Shown here: in pieces, positions 36,404-44,945 of the stretch
Layout of the letters: each line of letters begins with the position of its first letter
Position numbering within the stretch: the stretch's first letter is position 1
Translations under genes and position numbers: made by a program
From: WHTI01 sp963756365
GTDB lineage: Bacteria; Actinomycetota; CADDZG01; WHSQ01
Direction of reading: 5' to 3'
NCBI GenBank assembly: GCA_963756365.1
Contig: CAVWNF010000003.1
Span: forward strand, 1,798,001-1,862,000
Length of the DNA: 64,000 nucleotides
Notes under the pieces: generated by a model
What the model was told of the DNA's origin: nothing
The model's database searches: none
What the model saw: the letters and a program-made list of their open reading frames with translations, nothing else

Positions 36404-37834
36404 CTATCCGTCCTCTTTCACCGGGACCTTCACGATCGCCACGGTCCCGTCGGCGGCGGCGATCGTGAACTCGCCACCCATCTCGCCGATCAAGGTACGG
36501 ACGATCTGGAGCCCCAAACGGGCCCCCTCCAACGCTCCCTCCGGGATCCCGGTGCCGTCGTCTCGGACCGTCACGACGACCTCGCCCTTCCCCCTCGCGA
36601 GGTCGATGTTCACCGAGCCGGTCTCCCGGCCTTCGAATGCATGCTCGATCGAGTTCTGCATCAGTTCCGTCACCGTCACCGCGAGTGGGGTCGCCAGGTC
36701 CGCCGGTAGCTTGCCGGTCTCACCTGTCACGGAGAACGAGATGCTCTTGTCGGGCTGGACGAGACCCTCGGCGACCATGTAGCCGATCCTTCGCGCGACG
36801 TCGGCGAACTCGGTGACATCCGAGGGTTGTTCCGAGAGGGTCTCGTGGACGAGCGCGATCGAGCCGATGCGCAGCACGCTCTCTTGAAGAGCCGCCCGAC
36901 CCTCTTCCGACTCCAGACGGCGCGCTTGCAGACGCAACAGGCTGGCGATCGTTTGGAGGTTGTTCTTCACTCGATGATGGATCTCGCGGATCGTGGCGTC
37001 CTTCACCGAAAGCTCGCGCTCCTTCTGGCGGAGTTCGGACACATCGCGGACGAGAACGAGAGCTCCCACGACATCCTCAGGTTCGTAGAGAGGCAAGCAT
37101 CTGATCAGAAGCACGTTCTCGCCGCTGGCAAGTTCGCCGTCCACCAGAGCGCGGCGCTCGATAGCTTCGCTCACCGGAGTCCGTCCCAGATTCAGATCGT
37201 CGAGGTATCGCCCGAGGATGTTCTGCTTCACCCCGAACCGCCGAAAGGCAGACACGGCGTTGGGTGACGCCCACGACACCCGTCCCGATGCGTCGAGGAC
37301 GCACAGCCCGTCTCCGACCCTCGGCCAATCGCCGAACGGGGTGCTCGCGTACGGAAACTCCCCGTCGCAGATCATGCGGGACACGTGCTCCGCGGCCTCG
37401 AGGTAGACCTGTTCGAGGCGACCAGGTCGACGCGACGTTGCTGGCGACCCTTCCTTCGTCACGACCGCTACGACCTCGCCGTCGTAACGCACCGGGACCG
37501 CATCCATCCGGATCGGCACGCCATCCACCAGGACGGGATCGTCCTGTGCCCAGATCTCTCCCTCGCGGAAAGCGCGCTCGACTATCGGTTGCTCGGGCTG
37601 TGAAACAACGGTTCCGACCATGTCTTGTGGGTAGAGGGTTTGCGAGGTGAATGGACGCAGCTGAGCGCAGATCTCGAAGCTTTCGTCGCTGCCATCCTTG
37701 CGGACGTAGAGAAGGAGATCTGAGAACGACAGGTCCGCAAGGACCTGCCACGACGAGCACAGCGTTCTAAGGTGCTCGGCCTGAGCTTTGGAGAGTGTTG
37801 AGACACCCCTGATGCGGTCGGCTAGCGTTGCCAT
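36404..37834 (-). CDS. pdtaS: PdtaS-type sensor histidine kinase (HisKA_2)
   Basis: 476 aa cytoplasmic kinase. N-terminal GAF-like domain (LLLYVRKDGSDESFEIC, MVGTVVSQPEQP), PAS domain (GDGLCVLDASGRVSWASPN, GRYLDDL), HisKA_2 with phospho-His in TIREIHHRVKNNLQTIASLL, then HATPase with ELMQNSIEHAFEGR and DDGTGIPEG. This order matches actinobacterial PdtaS, which signals to the RNA-binding ANTAR regulator PdtaR; no pdtaR gene is in the window. ATG 37834. It diverges from the phosphoesterase gene across 40 bp. Confidence 0.9.
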   Translation of the reverse strand: MATLADRIRGVSTLSKAQAEHLRTLCSSWQVLADLSFSDLLLYVRKDGSDESFEICAQLRPFTSQTLYPQDMVGTVVSQPEQPIVERAFREGEIWAQDDPVLVDGVPIRMDAVPVRYDGEVVAVVTKEGSPATSRRPGRLEQVYLEAAEHVSRMICDGEFPYASTPFGDWPRVGDGLCVLDASGRVSWASPNAVSAFRRFGVKQNILGRYLDDLNLGRTPVSEAIERRALVDGELASGENVLLIRCLPLYEPEDVVGALVLVRDVSELRQKERELSVKDATIREIHHRVKNNLQTIASLLRLQARRLESEEGRAALQESVLRIGSIALVHETLSEQPSDVTEFADVARRIGYMVAEGLVQPDKSISFSVTGETGKLPADLATPLAVTVTELMQNSIEHAFEGRETGSVNIDLARGKGEVVVTVRDDGTGIPEGALEGARLGLQIVRTLIGEMGGEFTIAAADGTVAIVKVPVKEDG

Positions 37835-37874
37835 CCGAGCATCGTGCCACGACCGCTCCATGAAGGAGGATCAA

Positions 37875-38558
37875 GTGCGCACCGCAGTTATCTCGGATAT
37901 CCATGGAAACCTGATGGCCCTTGACGCCGTTGAGACCGATCTCGAGACGATGGGGGTAGACGACGTCTGGTGCGGAGGCGACCTCGGGTGGGGCGGCCCG
38001 TGGGCCGAACGCTGCATCGAACGCGTCCGCTCAGCAGGGTGGACAACCGTCAGAGGCAACACGGACGTGTGGCTGACCGGCGATCCACAGACGGCGAAGA
38101 CGGACGAGGAACGGCAGACGTTCATCGACCTGGCTGCGGCCCACAACATCTCTGAGTCCGATCGGGATTGGCTGCTGGCGCTCCCCATCGGGCACAAGGG
38201 GCCGGGGGGGATGCTGATGGTGCACGGCACGCCCGATTCGCCGTTCGAAGGACCGATGCCAGATGCACCCGCCGGAGAGTTCGCTCCATACGAGGGTCGG
38301 GCCACCGCGATCGTCTACGGACACGTCCACCGGGGCTTCGTCCGACGGCTCGCCGACGGCACCATCGTGGCCAACGCCGGTTCGGTGGGCTTCCCGATGG
38401 ACAGTGAGTTCGCTACCTATCTGATCATCGACCACACGGGTACCGACTGGACCTTCATGCATCGCCGGATCCCCTTCGATCGGAGGGCGGTTGTCGCTCA
38501 GGCAAAGGTGATCGGGGGCCCGATCGAGCGCTGGACGTTGGAGAAGCTCGGAGCATGA
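37875..38558 (+). CDS. Metallophosphoesterase (YfcE/MJ0936-like)
   Basis: 227 aa calcineurin-like phosphoesterase. Metal motifs in order: ISDIHGN, VWCGGDLGWGG, VRGNTDVWL, LMVHGTPDSP and YGHVHRGFVR. Likely hydrolyses a small phosphodiester or phosphomonoester. Start GTG 37875 has an ideal AAGGAGG five bases upstream, giving VRTAVISDIHGN. Overlaps the DUF2203 gene by four bases (ATGA). Confidence 0.92.
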   Translation: MRTAVISDIHGNLMALDAVETDLETMGVDDVWCGGDLGWGGPWAERCIERVRSAGWTTVRGNTDVWLTGDPQTAKTDEERQTFIDLAAAHNISESDRDWLLALPIGHKGPGGMLMVHGTPDSPFEGPMPDAPAGEFAPYEGRATAIVYGHVHRGFVRRLADGTIVANAGSVGFPMDSEFATYLIIDHTGTDWTFMHRRIPFDRRAVVAQAKVIGGPIERWTLEKLGA

Positions 38559-38932
38559 CCGACCGGGTCTACTCGCTCGCCGAGGCGAACGAACTTCTTC
38601 CTCATCTCGCCACCACCTTGATCGAGATGAGGGACAAGGTCGCCCTCGCCGGTGCCCTGCGCGAACGGATCGAGCGGACATCGAAAGACCAGGGGCTGGC
38701 CGACCTCAAGGCCAAAGAAGCCCGAGCGATGGAACGGGTGGAAGAACTACTCCTGCGGATCCAGGAGTGGAACCTGATCCTGAGGGACATCGACGCCGGG
38801 TTGATCGACTTCCCCGGACAAGTTGCCGGGCGAGACATCCTCCTGTGCTGGCGCCTCGGCGAGCCAGAGGTGGCTCACTGGCATGATCCGGATGCAGGCT
38901 TCGCCGGCAGGCGGTCGATCGCCGAGCTCTAG
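38555..38932 (+). CDS. DUF2203 family protein
   Basis: 125 aa. The N-terminus VYSLAEANELLPHLATTLIEM, a central coiled coil and the C-terminus VAGRDILLCWRLGEPEVAHWHDPDAGFAGR-like (CWRLGEPEVAHWH) are those of DUF2203. Function unknown. Translationally coupled to the phosphoesterase. Its stop overlaps the end of the convergent enoyl-CoA hydratase by four bases. Confidence 0.9.
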   Translation: MTDRVYSLAEANELLPHLATTLIEMRDKVALAGALRERIERTSKDQGLADLKAKEARAMERVEELLLRIQEWNLILRDIDAGLIDFPGQVAGRDILLCWRLGEPEVAHWHDPDAGFAGRRSIAEL

Positions 38933-39699
38933 CGTCCCTCGAATCCGGGTGAGCGCTTCTCGGACATCGCCCGGATGCCCTCCGCTAGATCCTTCGAGTT
39001 GTACGCCTCCGCGACCAACCGATCGAGGTCGTCAGCGCGCCCCGCGGCACGAACGTCACCGATCGTGTCCATGACCGTTTGGATCGCCCGCTTGTGACCC
39101 TGCACGGACAGTGGAGACAGCTTCGCTATGCCCTCCGCGAACTCGTCCACTGCACCCTCGAGCTCGTCGTCGGGCACCCATCTGTGAACGAGTCCTTCCT
39201 CGGCTGCGATCGAACCCGACACCGTGTGGCCGGTCATGAGGATCGTCTTGGCGCGTGCCATCCCCACCAGATTCACTAATCGCCTGACGTTCTCAACGTT
39301 GACGACGATCCCGAGGCGCGCCGCAGGGATGCCCAGGGATGACGTTTCACTCGCTACCCGGAAGTCACACACGCACGCGAGTTGGAACCCGCCGCCCAGA
39401 GCCGCGCCGTGGATCTGGGCGACCGTCGGGAGTCCGAAGTTAGCGATGGTCTCGAGCATGTTCTCGAAGCGAGGCACGAACTCGAGCCCGCCGGGCCCAG
39501 AGACGGCCGCGAAGTCCGCTCCGGCGCAGAACGCCTTGCCGCTGCCCCTGATGACCACGACGCGGGACTCATCACCTACCTGCCCCAGGGCGTCGACCAC
39601 CGCGTCGCACATCTCGATCGACAACGCGTTGCGCAGTTCCGGGCGGTTCAGTGTCAAGGTCGTGACGCGTTCGCTATGGGCGACCTCGACGAGTGCCAT
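38929..39699 (-). CDS. Enoyl-CoA hydratase/isomerase
   Basis: Crotonase family, 256 aa. Oxyanion-hole segments are GSGKAFCAGADFAAVSG and IHGAALGGGFQLACVCDF. A catalytic Glu equivalent is not obvious (SSLGIPAARLGI), so the exact reaction (hydratase, isomerase or other) is open. Two bases after the biotinyl-carrier gene and with BKACE upstream, it forms a three-gene acyl-CoA operon on the minus strand. Confidence 0.9.
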   Translation of the reverse strand: MALVEVAHSERVTTLTLNRPELRNALSIEMCDAVVDALGQVGDESRVVVIRGSGKAFCAGADFAAVSGPGGLEFVPRFENMLETIANFGLPTVAQIHGAALGGGFQLACVCDFRVASETSSLGIPAARLGIVVNVENVRRLVNLVGMARAKTILMTGHTVSGSIAAEEGLVHRWVPDDELEGAVDEFAEGIAKLSPLSVQGHKRAIQTVMDTIGDVRAAGRADDLDRLVAEAYNSKDLAEGIRAMSEKRSPGFEGR

Positions 39700-39701
39700 G
39701 A

Positions 39702-39917
39702 TCAGTCGATCACCGCGATGACGTCGCCCTCTTGGACGGTGCCACCTTCGGTCACTTCGATCGAGGAGATCGTTCCGGAGGCAGTCGCTTCAACGGGGAT
39801 CTCCATCTTCATCGACTCGAGTATGCAGATCGTCGCGCCTTCCTCGATCGAGTCGCCCTCTTTCACCACGATCTTCCAGACGTTGGCCACCATCTCTGCC
39901 AGGACCTCTTCGCTCAA
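39702..39917 (-). CDS. Small biotinyl/lipoyl carrier protein
   Basis: 71 aa, a bare carrier domain with the biotinylation motif ESMKMEIPV (Lys is the attachment site) and symmetric halves VANVWKIVVKEGDSIEEG and SGTISSIEVTEGGTVQEGD. Small separate biotin carriers accompany acyl-CoA carboxylases in actinobacteria, but here the partners are an enoyl-CoA hydratase and a BKACE enzyme; a carboxyltransferase lies 6 kb away at 46149. Overlaps the BKACE gene by four bases. Confidence 0.92.
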   Translation of the reverse strand: MSEEVLAEMVANVWKIVVKEGDSIEEGATICILESMKMEIPVEATASGTISSIEVTEGGTVQEGDVIAVID

Positions 39918-40813
39918 CCTGATGCCTCCTCGAGTTCGACCGCGAGCCCGGACCGATCGGGTTCGGCGGGAAGGGACATGAGGGCGCGCGCCTCGGCCGG
40001 TGTTGCAACGCTTCGCCCCGAGTGTTCGACGATGCGTGCTGCTGCTGCGATCAGATCTCCGTTCGATGACGCCATCTCACCGTTCGGGAGATAGAAGTTG
40101 TCCTCAAGCCCCACCCTCACGTTCCCGCCGAGTGCGACCGCACCGGTCACCAGTTCCCATTGCTTCCGAGAGATCGCAATGACCTCCCATGTCGAGCCCG
40201 CGGGTAGCAGAGAGGCCATGTGAGCCAGGGTCCGCGTGTCTGGGGGTGCTCCCCCGAGCACACCGAGGATCAGCGAGAACTGGATCGGTGGCACCAGGAG
40301 ACCCATGTCGATGAGCGGGGCACAGTTGCCGATGTGTCCGGTGTCGAAACACTCGCATTCCGGCTTGACCCCCGCCTCGTTCATCTTCTCGAGGAAGAAG
40401 GTGATGTCAGAGAACGGGTTGGCGAACACCAGATCGAAGATGAGTGCCTTCCGCTTGCTCGAGTACTTCGCATAGTTCATCGACCCCATGTTGAGAGCAC
40501 CCAGTTCCGGCTTCAGGGTCGTCACGTGGTCGATCCGCTCGGAGGTCGAAACGCCGACCGCGCCGGTTGAGTAGTTGATGATGATGTCCGGGCACTCGGC
40601 CACGATGGCCTCGGTGATCGCTTTGTACTCCTGGGTGCGGTAGCTCGGAGTTCCATCCGGATAGCGGGCGTGGATGTGAACGACCGAGGCGCCCGCGTCG
40701 TATGCCCGCTTGGCCTCGGCCCCGTACTCCTCGGGGGTGTACGGGATGGCAGGACATTGATCCCGGTTCGCGGCGACACCCGAGATCGAGCAAGTGATCA
40801 CGCAAGGATCCAT
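39914..40813 (-). CDS. 3-Keto-5-aminohexanoate cleavage (BKACE) family enzyme
   Basis: 299 aa TIM-barrel Zn enzyme that condenses a beta-keto acid with acetyl-CoA to yield acetoacetate and a CoA ester. Motifs are ITCSISGVAANRDQCPAIPYTPEEYG, GASVVHIHARYPDG (Zn ligands in HIH), INYSTGAVGV, ECFDTGHIG and the C-terminal GLEDNFYLPNGEMASSN. The substrate subgroup cannot be read from sequence alone. ATG 40813 is chosen; upstream in-frame residues are not family-like. It diverges from upp by 66 bp. Confidence 0.9.
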   Translation of the reverse strand: MDPCVITCSISGVAANRDQCPAIPYTPEEYGAEAKRAYDAGASVVHIHARYPDGTPSYRTQEYKAITEAIVAECPDIIINYSTGAVGVSTSERIDHVTTLKPELGALNMGSMNYAKYSSKRKALIFDLVFANPFSDITFFLEKMNEAGVKPECECFDTGHIGNCAPLIDMGLLVPPIQFSLILGVLGGAPPDTRTLAHMASLLPAGSTWEVIAISRKQWELVTGAVALGGNVRVGLEDNFYLPNGEMASSNGDLIAAAARIVEHSGRSVATPAEARALMSLPAEPDRSGLAVELEEASG

Positions 40814-40879
40814 GAGCCAGGAACCTATAACGGATGCCCCGGAGCCCGCGCATGACATCTGTGTAATAGCCTCACGTCC

Positions 40880-41503
40880 ATGACTGTCACCGTCGTAGAC
40901 CATCCCCTCGCATCCCATCTCTTGCTCCAGATCCGCGACGAGAGCACCCAGCCTGATCAGTTCCGTTCACTTACCAAGAGGCTGACGACCGCGTTGATCT
41001 TGGAAGCGACCCGGGATCTCCCCACGATCGCGGCGGAGGTTCAGACCCCGCTCGAGACTGCCCAGGGCCGCGCTCTGGCGGGTCCCATAGTGGTCGTCCC
41101 GATCCTCAGAGCCGGACTTGGGATGCTGGATGCAGCAGTTGAACTGTTCCCGCAGGTAAGGGTGGGATATCTCGGTTTGGAGCGCGACGAGGCCACGTTC
41201 CAACCTTCCGCCTACTACGCGAAGCTCCCACCACTGAAGGATGCGGTCACGTTCGTCCTCGATCCGATGCTCGCAACGGGGGGTTCGGCGAACGCGGCGC
41301 TATCGAACATCAAGGATGCCGGGGCAGACCGCATCAAGATGGTCTCGATCGTCTCCGCTCCCGAGGGCATCAAGGCGCTCGAGGACGCCCACCCCGACGT
41401 CGACATCATCACCGCCGCTATCGACCGCCAGCTGAACTCGACCGCCTACATCCTCCCGGGTCTGGGAGACATGGGCGATCGCCTGTTCGGCACGAACCCT
41501 TAG
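40880..41503 (+). CDS. upp: Uracil phosphoribosyltransferase
   Basis: 207 aa pyrimidine salvage enzyme forming UMP from uracil and PRPP. Diagnostic segments are TVVDHPLASHLLLQIRD, VVPILRAGLGMLDAAV, GYLGLERDE, the PRPP loop VLDPMLATGGSA and the uracil-binding C-terminus YILPGLGDMGDRLFGT. Single gene; no uracil permease nearby. Confidence 0.97.
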   Translation: MTVTVVDHPLASHLLLQIRDESTQPDQFRSLTKRLTTALILEATRDLPTIAAEVQTPLETAQGRALAGPIVVVPILRAGLGMLDAAVELFPQVRVGYLGLERDEATFQPSAYYAKLPPLKDAVTFVLDPMLATGGSANAALSNIKDAGADRIKMVSIVSAPEGIKALEDAHPDVDIITAAIDRQLNSTAYILPGLGDMGDRLFGTNP

Positions 41504-41528
41504 ATACTCGGGCGACTAACGGGACGGA

Positions 41529-41651
41529 TCAGCTGGAGGGGAGGCCTCCAGGACCTGCCTTCTTGACCTTCTTCTCGGCACGCTTCTCTTTCAGTGTCTT
41601 CTTCGCTTCCTTCTTGCCGCCCTTGTTGCTGCCCTTGTCCTTGTTAGCCAC
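41529..41651 (-). CDS. Lys-rich 40-residue protein
   Basis: A short frame starting GTG 41651 with GAGGAGG five bases upstream. The product begins VANKDKGSNKGGKKEAKK and contains TLKEKRAEKKVKK, ending AGPGGLPSS: 16 Lys in 40 residues, no hydrophobic part. The excellent ribosome site and codon pattern support a real gene; it could bind nucleic acid. No family recognised. Confidence 0.65.
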   Translation of the reverse strand: MANKDKGSNKGGKKEAKKTLKEKRAEKKVKKAGPGGLPSS

Positions 41652-41997
41652 AGGTCCTCCTCGATCGACGCGATGACCATCATCCCTCATCCGAGGGCAA
41701 CAAGCTGAAGAGATTCGAGGAGAGAAGGACGGTGCCTGGAGGCCAACTCGATGGCTGGTTGAACCAGCTTATGAGAGACGAGCCTCGCGATCGACTAGGT
41801 CATCACGCTTCGGTCTACATCCTCAGCATCGGTTTCAGAGTTAGCCGTCGGTTGCGGCCACCAGGCACCGTTAGGAGTTCTGTCGGCGGTTCGAGGGCCA
41901 CTCTTTAGCGATCCCTGAGCGTGGCCCGGTTCGTTCAGGTCGATTTCAGGTGCGACGGGGCACCATGTTGCTGCACCCCTAGGATGGAGGTATGGAG
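41652..41997. other. 346-bp gene-free stretch
   Basis: Between the Lys-rich protein and the PepSY gene, which diverge. It holds a 7-bp perfect inverted repeat gctggtt-g-aaccagc (41754-41768), the minus-strand TAAA-N16-GCCGACAG motif at 41880-41907, and GGAGG before the PepSY start. I see no convincing coding frame or RNA gene. Confidence 0.5.
41880..41907 (-). promoter_or_regulatory. Possible sigma-28/WhiG-type promoter upstream of the Lys-rich gene
   Basis: On the minus strand TAAA (41907-41904), 16 bases, GCCGACAG (41887-41880). It matches the same pattern as the NlpC/P60 promoter, but the nearest gene start (41651) is about 230 bases downstream, so the link is weak. Confidence 0.3.
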
Positions 41998-42315
41998 ATG
42001 GAGAAGCGCAAGAAACTGATCGTCGGAGCCGTCGCCGTCGTTGCACTCGTTAGCGGCGGATCGGCTATCGCCGTGGCATCGGGTGATGATGACGCATCCG
42101 ACACGGCGATCACAGGATCAGCGCTACAGCAAGCGACCGATGCCGCTCTCGCCCACACGGGTGGCGGCACCGTGACCGGCACCGAGGTCGACGACGAAGA
42201 GAGCAAGTACGAGGTCGAGGTCACCCGCGCCGACGGCAGCCAGATCGACGTCCAGCTCGACGAGAACTTCGAAGTCGTTTCCGACGAGGCCGAGACCGAG
42301 GGCGAAGACGACTAG
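41998..42315 (+). CDS. PepSY-like domain membrane-anchored protein
   Basis: 105 aa. One N-terminal hydrophobic segment (LIVGAVAVVALVSGGSAIAVA) followed by a PepSY-like region (ALQQATDAALAHTGGGTVTGTEV...YEVEVTRADGSQIDVQLDENFEVV) and an acidic tail. Such domains are thought to inhibit peptidases or sense at the membrane surface. ATG 41998 is preferred to ATG 41992 because GGAGG is then seven bases away. A terminator follows. Confidence 0.8.
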   Translation: MEKRKKLIVGAVAVVALVSGGSAIAVASGDDDASDTAITGSALQQATDAALAHTGGGTVTGTEVDDEESKYEVEVTRADGSQIDVQLDENFEVVSDEAETEGEDD

Positions 42316-42343
42316 CCGTTCGCCCGCGTCATGCTCTAACGAG

Positions 42344-42371
42344 AAAGAGGCGCCCGATCGGGCGCCTCTTT
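42344..42371. terminator. Bidirectional Rho-independent terminator
   Basis: 12-bp perfect stem aaagaggcgccc / gggcgcctcttt around loop gatc, with T-rich ends on both strands (TTTCTGTT on plus, TTTCTC on minus). It lies between the convergent PepSY and two-helix membrane protein genes. Confidence 0.95.
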
Positions 42372-42391
42372 CTGTTGAGCCGTGCCTAGGG

Positions 42392-43027
42392 TCAGGAGTC
42401 CTGACCACTCACCTTTCGTGCGTGTCGGAATCCAAGCCCAACGAAGACTGCAAGTAGGGCTCCGGCGAAGATCGCACCGATCCCAACCCACATCGTGATC
42501 ACACCTACGGTCCACCAGCCGTACGCGTTCAGCAGGATCGCTCTGAGCGTCTCTCCCCGGAACAGGGTGTCCGCCTTTGCGCTCAACTCGGCCCTCTCCT
42601 CGTCGGAGATGCCTTCTGCTCGTGAGGCCGTCGAGGTCTCGGAGTAGGTGGCTCCGTCGTTGACCTCAGCTAGGTGGCCGCCGATGTAGCGGGAGTACGC
42701 CTCGGCCCCGGCTCCCGTGTCGACAGTGGTTCCAGCGAACTCACCAAGATCTGCCTTCTCAGCGGGAGACATCGCCTCCGCAGGCGGGAAGGTGATGTTC
42801 TGCGGCTCGAGGCGGTCGCGCACGTTGTCCAGAGCGAAGTTGCCTCCGTAGACGGCAGCCCCTCCGATCGCCAATAGTGCAATGGCCATGATGGCCGCCG
42901 TCCAGCTGACCATAAGGTCGATGAACCTGCGTCCTACGTGCGCCGTAGCCTCTTTCCGTGAGGCGAGTTGTGCGTGAGTTGACTCGGCGATCTGTGCCAC
43001 TTGGTCCTCCTTCGGTTCGTTCTCCAT
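42392..43027 (-). CDS. Two-helix membrane protein of unknown function
   Basis: 211 aa. Helix one is SWTAAIMAIALLAIGGAAVYGG, helix two VGVITMWVGIGAIFAGALLAVFVGLGF; between them lies an about 110-residue outside domain rich in Glu, Ala and Thr. Family not recognised. It follows the LuxR-type response regulator gene by 86 bp on the same strand and could be part of that operon or its target. Confidence 0.75.
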   Translation of the reverse strand: MENEPKEDQVAQIAESTHAQLASRKEATAHVGRRFIDLMVSWTAAIMAIALLAIGGAAVYGGNFALDNVRDRLEPQNITFPPAEAMSPAEKADLGEFAGTTVDTGAGAEAYSRYIGGHLAEVNDGATYSETSTASRAEGISDEERAELSAKADTLFRGETLRAILLNAYGWWTVGVITMWVGIGAIFAGALLAVFVGLGFRHARKVSGQDS

Positions 43028-43113
43028 CCCAATGACTCAAGGATGTCGAACTCGAGGGAGGGGCCCAAGTGCCGGTCGGCCCTCCTTGGGTGGGCCGAAC
43101 GGGCACCACCCGC

Positions 43114-43779
43114 CTAGTCCGGGCGGGGTTTCTCCTGGGCCTTCATCCGCGCGGCGTAGGAGGCCGCCTCGGCACGCCGGGAAACCTCGAGCTTCTGCAG
43201 GATGCTCGAAACGTAGTTCTTCACCGTTTTGTCCGACAGGTGGATCGCCTCGCCTATCTCACGGTTGGTGAGGCCCTCGCCCACCAGGTCCAAGATTCGC
43301 TCCTCCTGGGGAGAGAGTCTCGCCATCTTGGGATCTCTCTCATCGAACTTTGCCTTCCGCAGGCGTTCCAGCACTCGCTTGGTGACGTCGGGGTCGAGGA
43401 GAGACCTGCCTCCCCCAACGGTCTTGATCGCATCGACCAGGTCCCGGCCCCTTATCTGCTTGAGGACGAAGCCGGCAGCCCCGGCCATTATCGAGTTGAA
43501 GAGTGCATCGTCGTCCGAGAAGGAAGTAAGCATGATCACCTGGGTTTCCGGGAGCTCCGCTCGGATATCGCGACATGCTTCGACACCGGATCCGTCTGGC
43601 ATGCGTACGTCCATGACGACGACATCTGGGTGGTGGATCCTCGCGAGAGACACTGCGCTCGATCCGCTGTCGGCTTCCGCTACGACCTCGATGTCGCCTT
43701 CAGCTTCCAGCAGGGAGCGCAGCCCCTGGCGAACGATCTCGTGGTCATCGGCGAGAAGAACCCTCAGGCCTTCGCTCAT
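43114..43779 (-). CDS. NarL/DevR-type response regulator
   Basis: 221 aa. Receiver with VLLADDHEIVRQG, phospho-Asp in VVVMDVRMPDGSG and Lys in GFVLKQIRG, then a LuxR helix-turn-helix (LSPQEERILDLVGEGLTNREIGEAIHLSDKTVKNYVSSIL). DevR/DosR-like. Its start overlaps the kinase stop by four bases (ATGA), so the kinase at 43776-44924 is the partner. Confidence 0.95.
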   Translation of the reverse strand: MSEGLRVLLADDHEIVRQGLRSLLEAEGDIEVVAEADSGSSAVSLARIHHPDVVVMDVRMPDGSGVEACRDIRAELPETQVIMLTSFSDDDALFNSIMAGAAGFVLKQIRGRDLVDAIKTVGGGRSLLDPDVTKRVLERLRKAKFDERDPKMARLSPQEERILDLVGEGLTNREIGEAIHLSDKTVKNYVSSILQKLEVSRRAEAASYAARMKAQEKPRPD

Positions 43780-44924
43780 GTCTCAACACCTCTCGGTAAG
43801 TGGATCTCGTGAACCATCCCGCCCGAGGAACGAGGTGAGATAAGCATGTGCCCTCCGAGGCGCTCCACCCGCGTCTCGATGTTGGACAGCCCATGCCCCC
43901 TGGTGACTGCCGCCGGGTCGAAAGTGACACCATCGGCGATAACGCTAAAGACCACATCATTCCCGTCCAACGCCAGCGAGATCACTGCCTCGGTCGCGTG
44001 AGAGTGCCGTGCGACGTTCGAGAGGACCTCACGAACGATCTGGATCGCATCGCTACGGTTCAACACTGGGATCGCGTTCAGCGCCGCGTCGTCCAATTCG
44101 AGGGTGGTCTCGATCATAGAGTTCACCTCAAGGTCGCGAACCAGTTCCTGTATGGCGTTTCCTAGGCCCCTCTCTTCGACGCTCTTTGGTTGAAGCGCAA
44201 AGATGTAGGACCGAACGTCGCGGATGACGTCGTCGAGGGTTCCGATCGCGTCGTTCAGCCTCGTTTTCGTTGCCTGCGAGTCGCGGTCGGCCAGGCTGAT
44301 GGTTCCCTGAAGGGAAAGTCCGACCGAGTAGATCGACTGGATCACACCGTCGTGCAACTCCTTCGAGATGCGCTCACGCTCTTCGAGAACCGCCAGCTCA
44401 TCTCCTCGAGCCTTGACCTCCTCGAGGAGATTGGCGTTCTCGATCGCGACTCCCGCCTGCGCGGCCAGGGTCATCGCGATCCGTTCGTCGTCCTTGGAGA
44501 ACTCCGCGCCACCCTCTCTTTCAGTCAGGTAAAGGCGGCCATAGACACGGTTGCCCACCCTGATAGGGACTCCAAGGAAGGAATGCATCGGAGGGTGGTT
44601 CGGCGGGAAACCGTACGAGCTCGGATGCTCAGATATCTCCCGCATCCGAAGCGGACGTCCGCCCTCCAGCAGAACCCCTAGGAGCCCCCGTCCCTCGGGC
44701 AGGTCCCCGATGGCGCGAGCCGTCTTCTCGTCTATGCCCGAATACACGAACCTGACCAGCAAGCCGTCATTTCCGACGACCCCTACCGCCGCGTATCTAG
44801 CTCCGAGAAGTTCCGCCGCGATGTCGGCGATCCGGTGCAGCAGCGTGTCGATATCCAACTCCGAAGCCAGCGCGAGGCCCGCCTCAACCAGACCTGCGGT
44901 TTGCCTATGTCCGTGATCGCTCAT
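43776..44924 (-). CDS. GAF sensor histidine kinase (DevS/NarX type)
   Basis: 382 aa. One GAF domain (DTLLHRIADIAAELLGARYAAVGV to AQAGVAIENANLL), HisKA_3 with phospho-His in RISKELHDGVIQSIYSVGLSL, and HATPase with EVLSNVARHSHATEA and GHGLSNIETRVERLGGHM. DevS has two GAF domains; here only one is seen. No transmembrane helix, so it senses an intracellular cue such as redox or gas. Paired with the following NarL-type regulator. Confidence 0.94.
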   Translation of the reverse strand: MSDHGHRQTAGLVEAGLALASELDIDTLLHRIADIAAELLGARYAAVGVVGNDGLLVRFVYSGIDEKTARAIGDLPEGRGLLGVLLEGGRPLRMREISEHPSSYGFPPNHPPMHSFLGVPIRVGNRVYGRLYLTEREGGAEFSKDDERIAMTLAAQAGVAIENANLLEEVKARGDELAVLEERERISKELHDGVIQSIYSVGLSLQGTISLADRDSQATKTRLNDAIGTLDDVIRDVRSYIFALQPKSVEERGLGNAIQELVRDLEVNSMIETTLELDDAALNAIPVLNRSDAIQIVREVLSNVARHSHATEAVISLALDGNDVVFSVIADGVTFDPAAVTRGHGLSNIETRVERLGGHMLISPRSSGGMVHEIHLPRGVET

Positions 44925-44945
44925 GCGGTCACACTAACCACCCAT

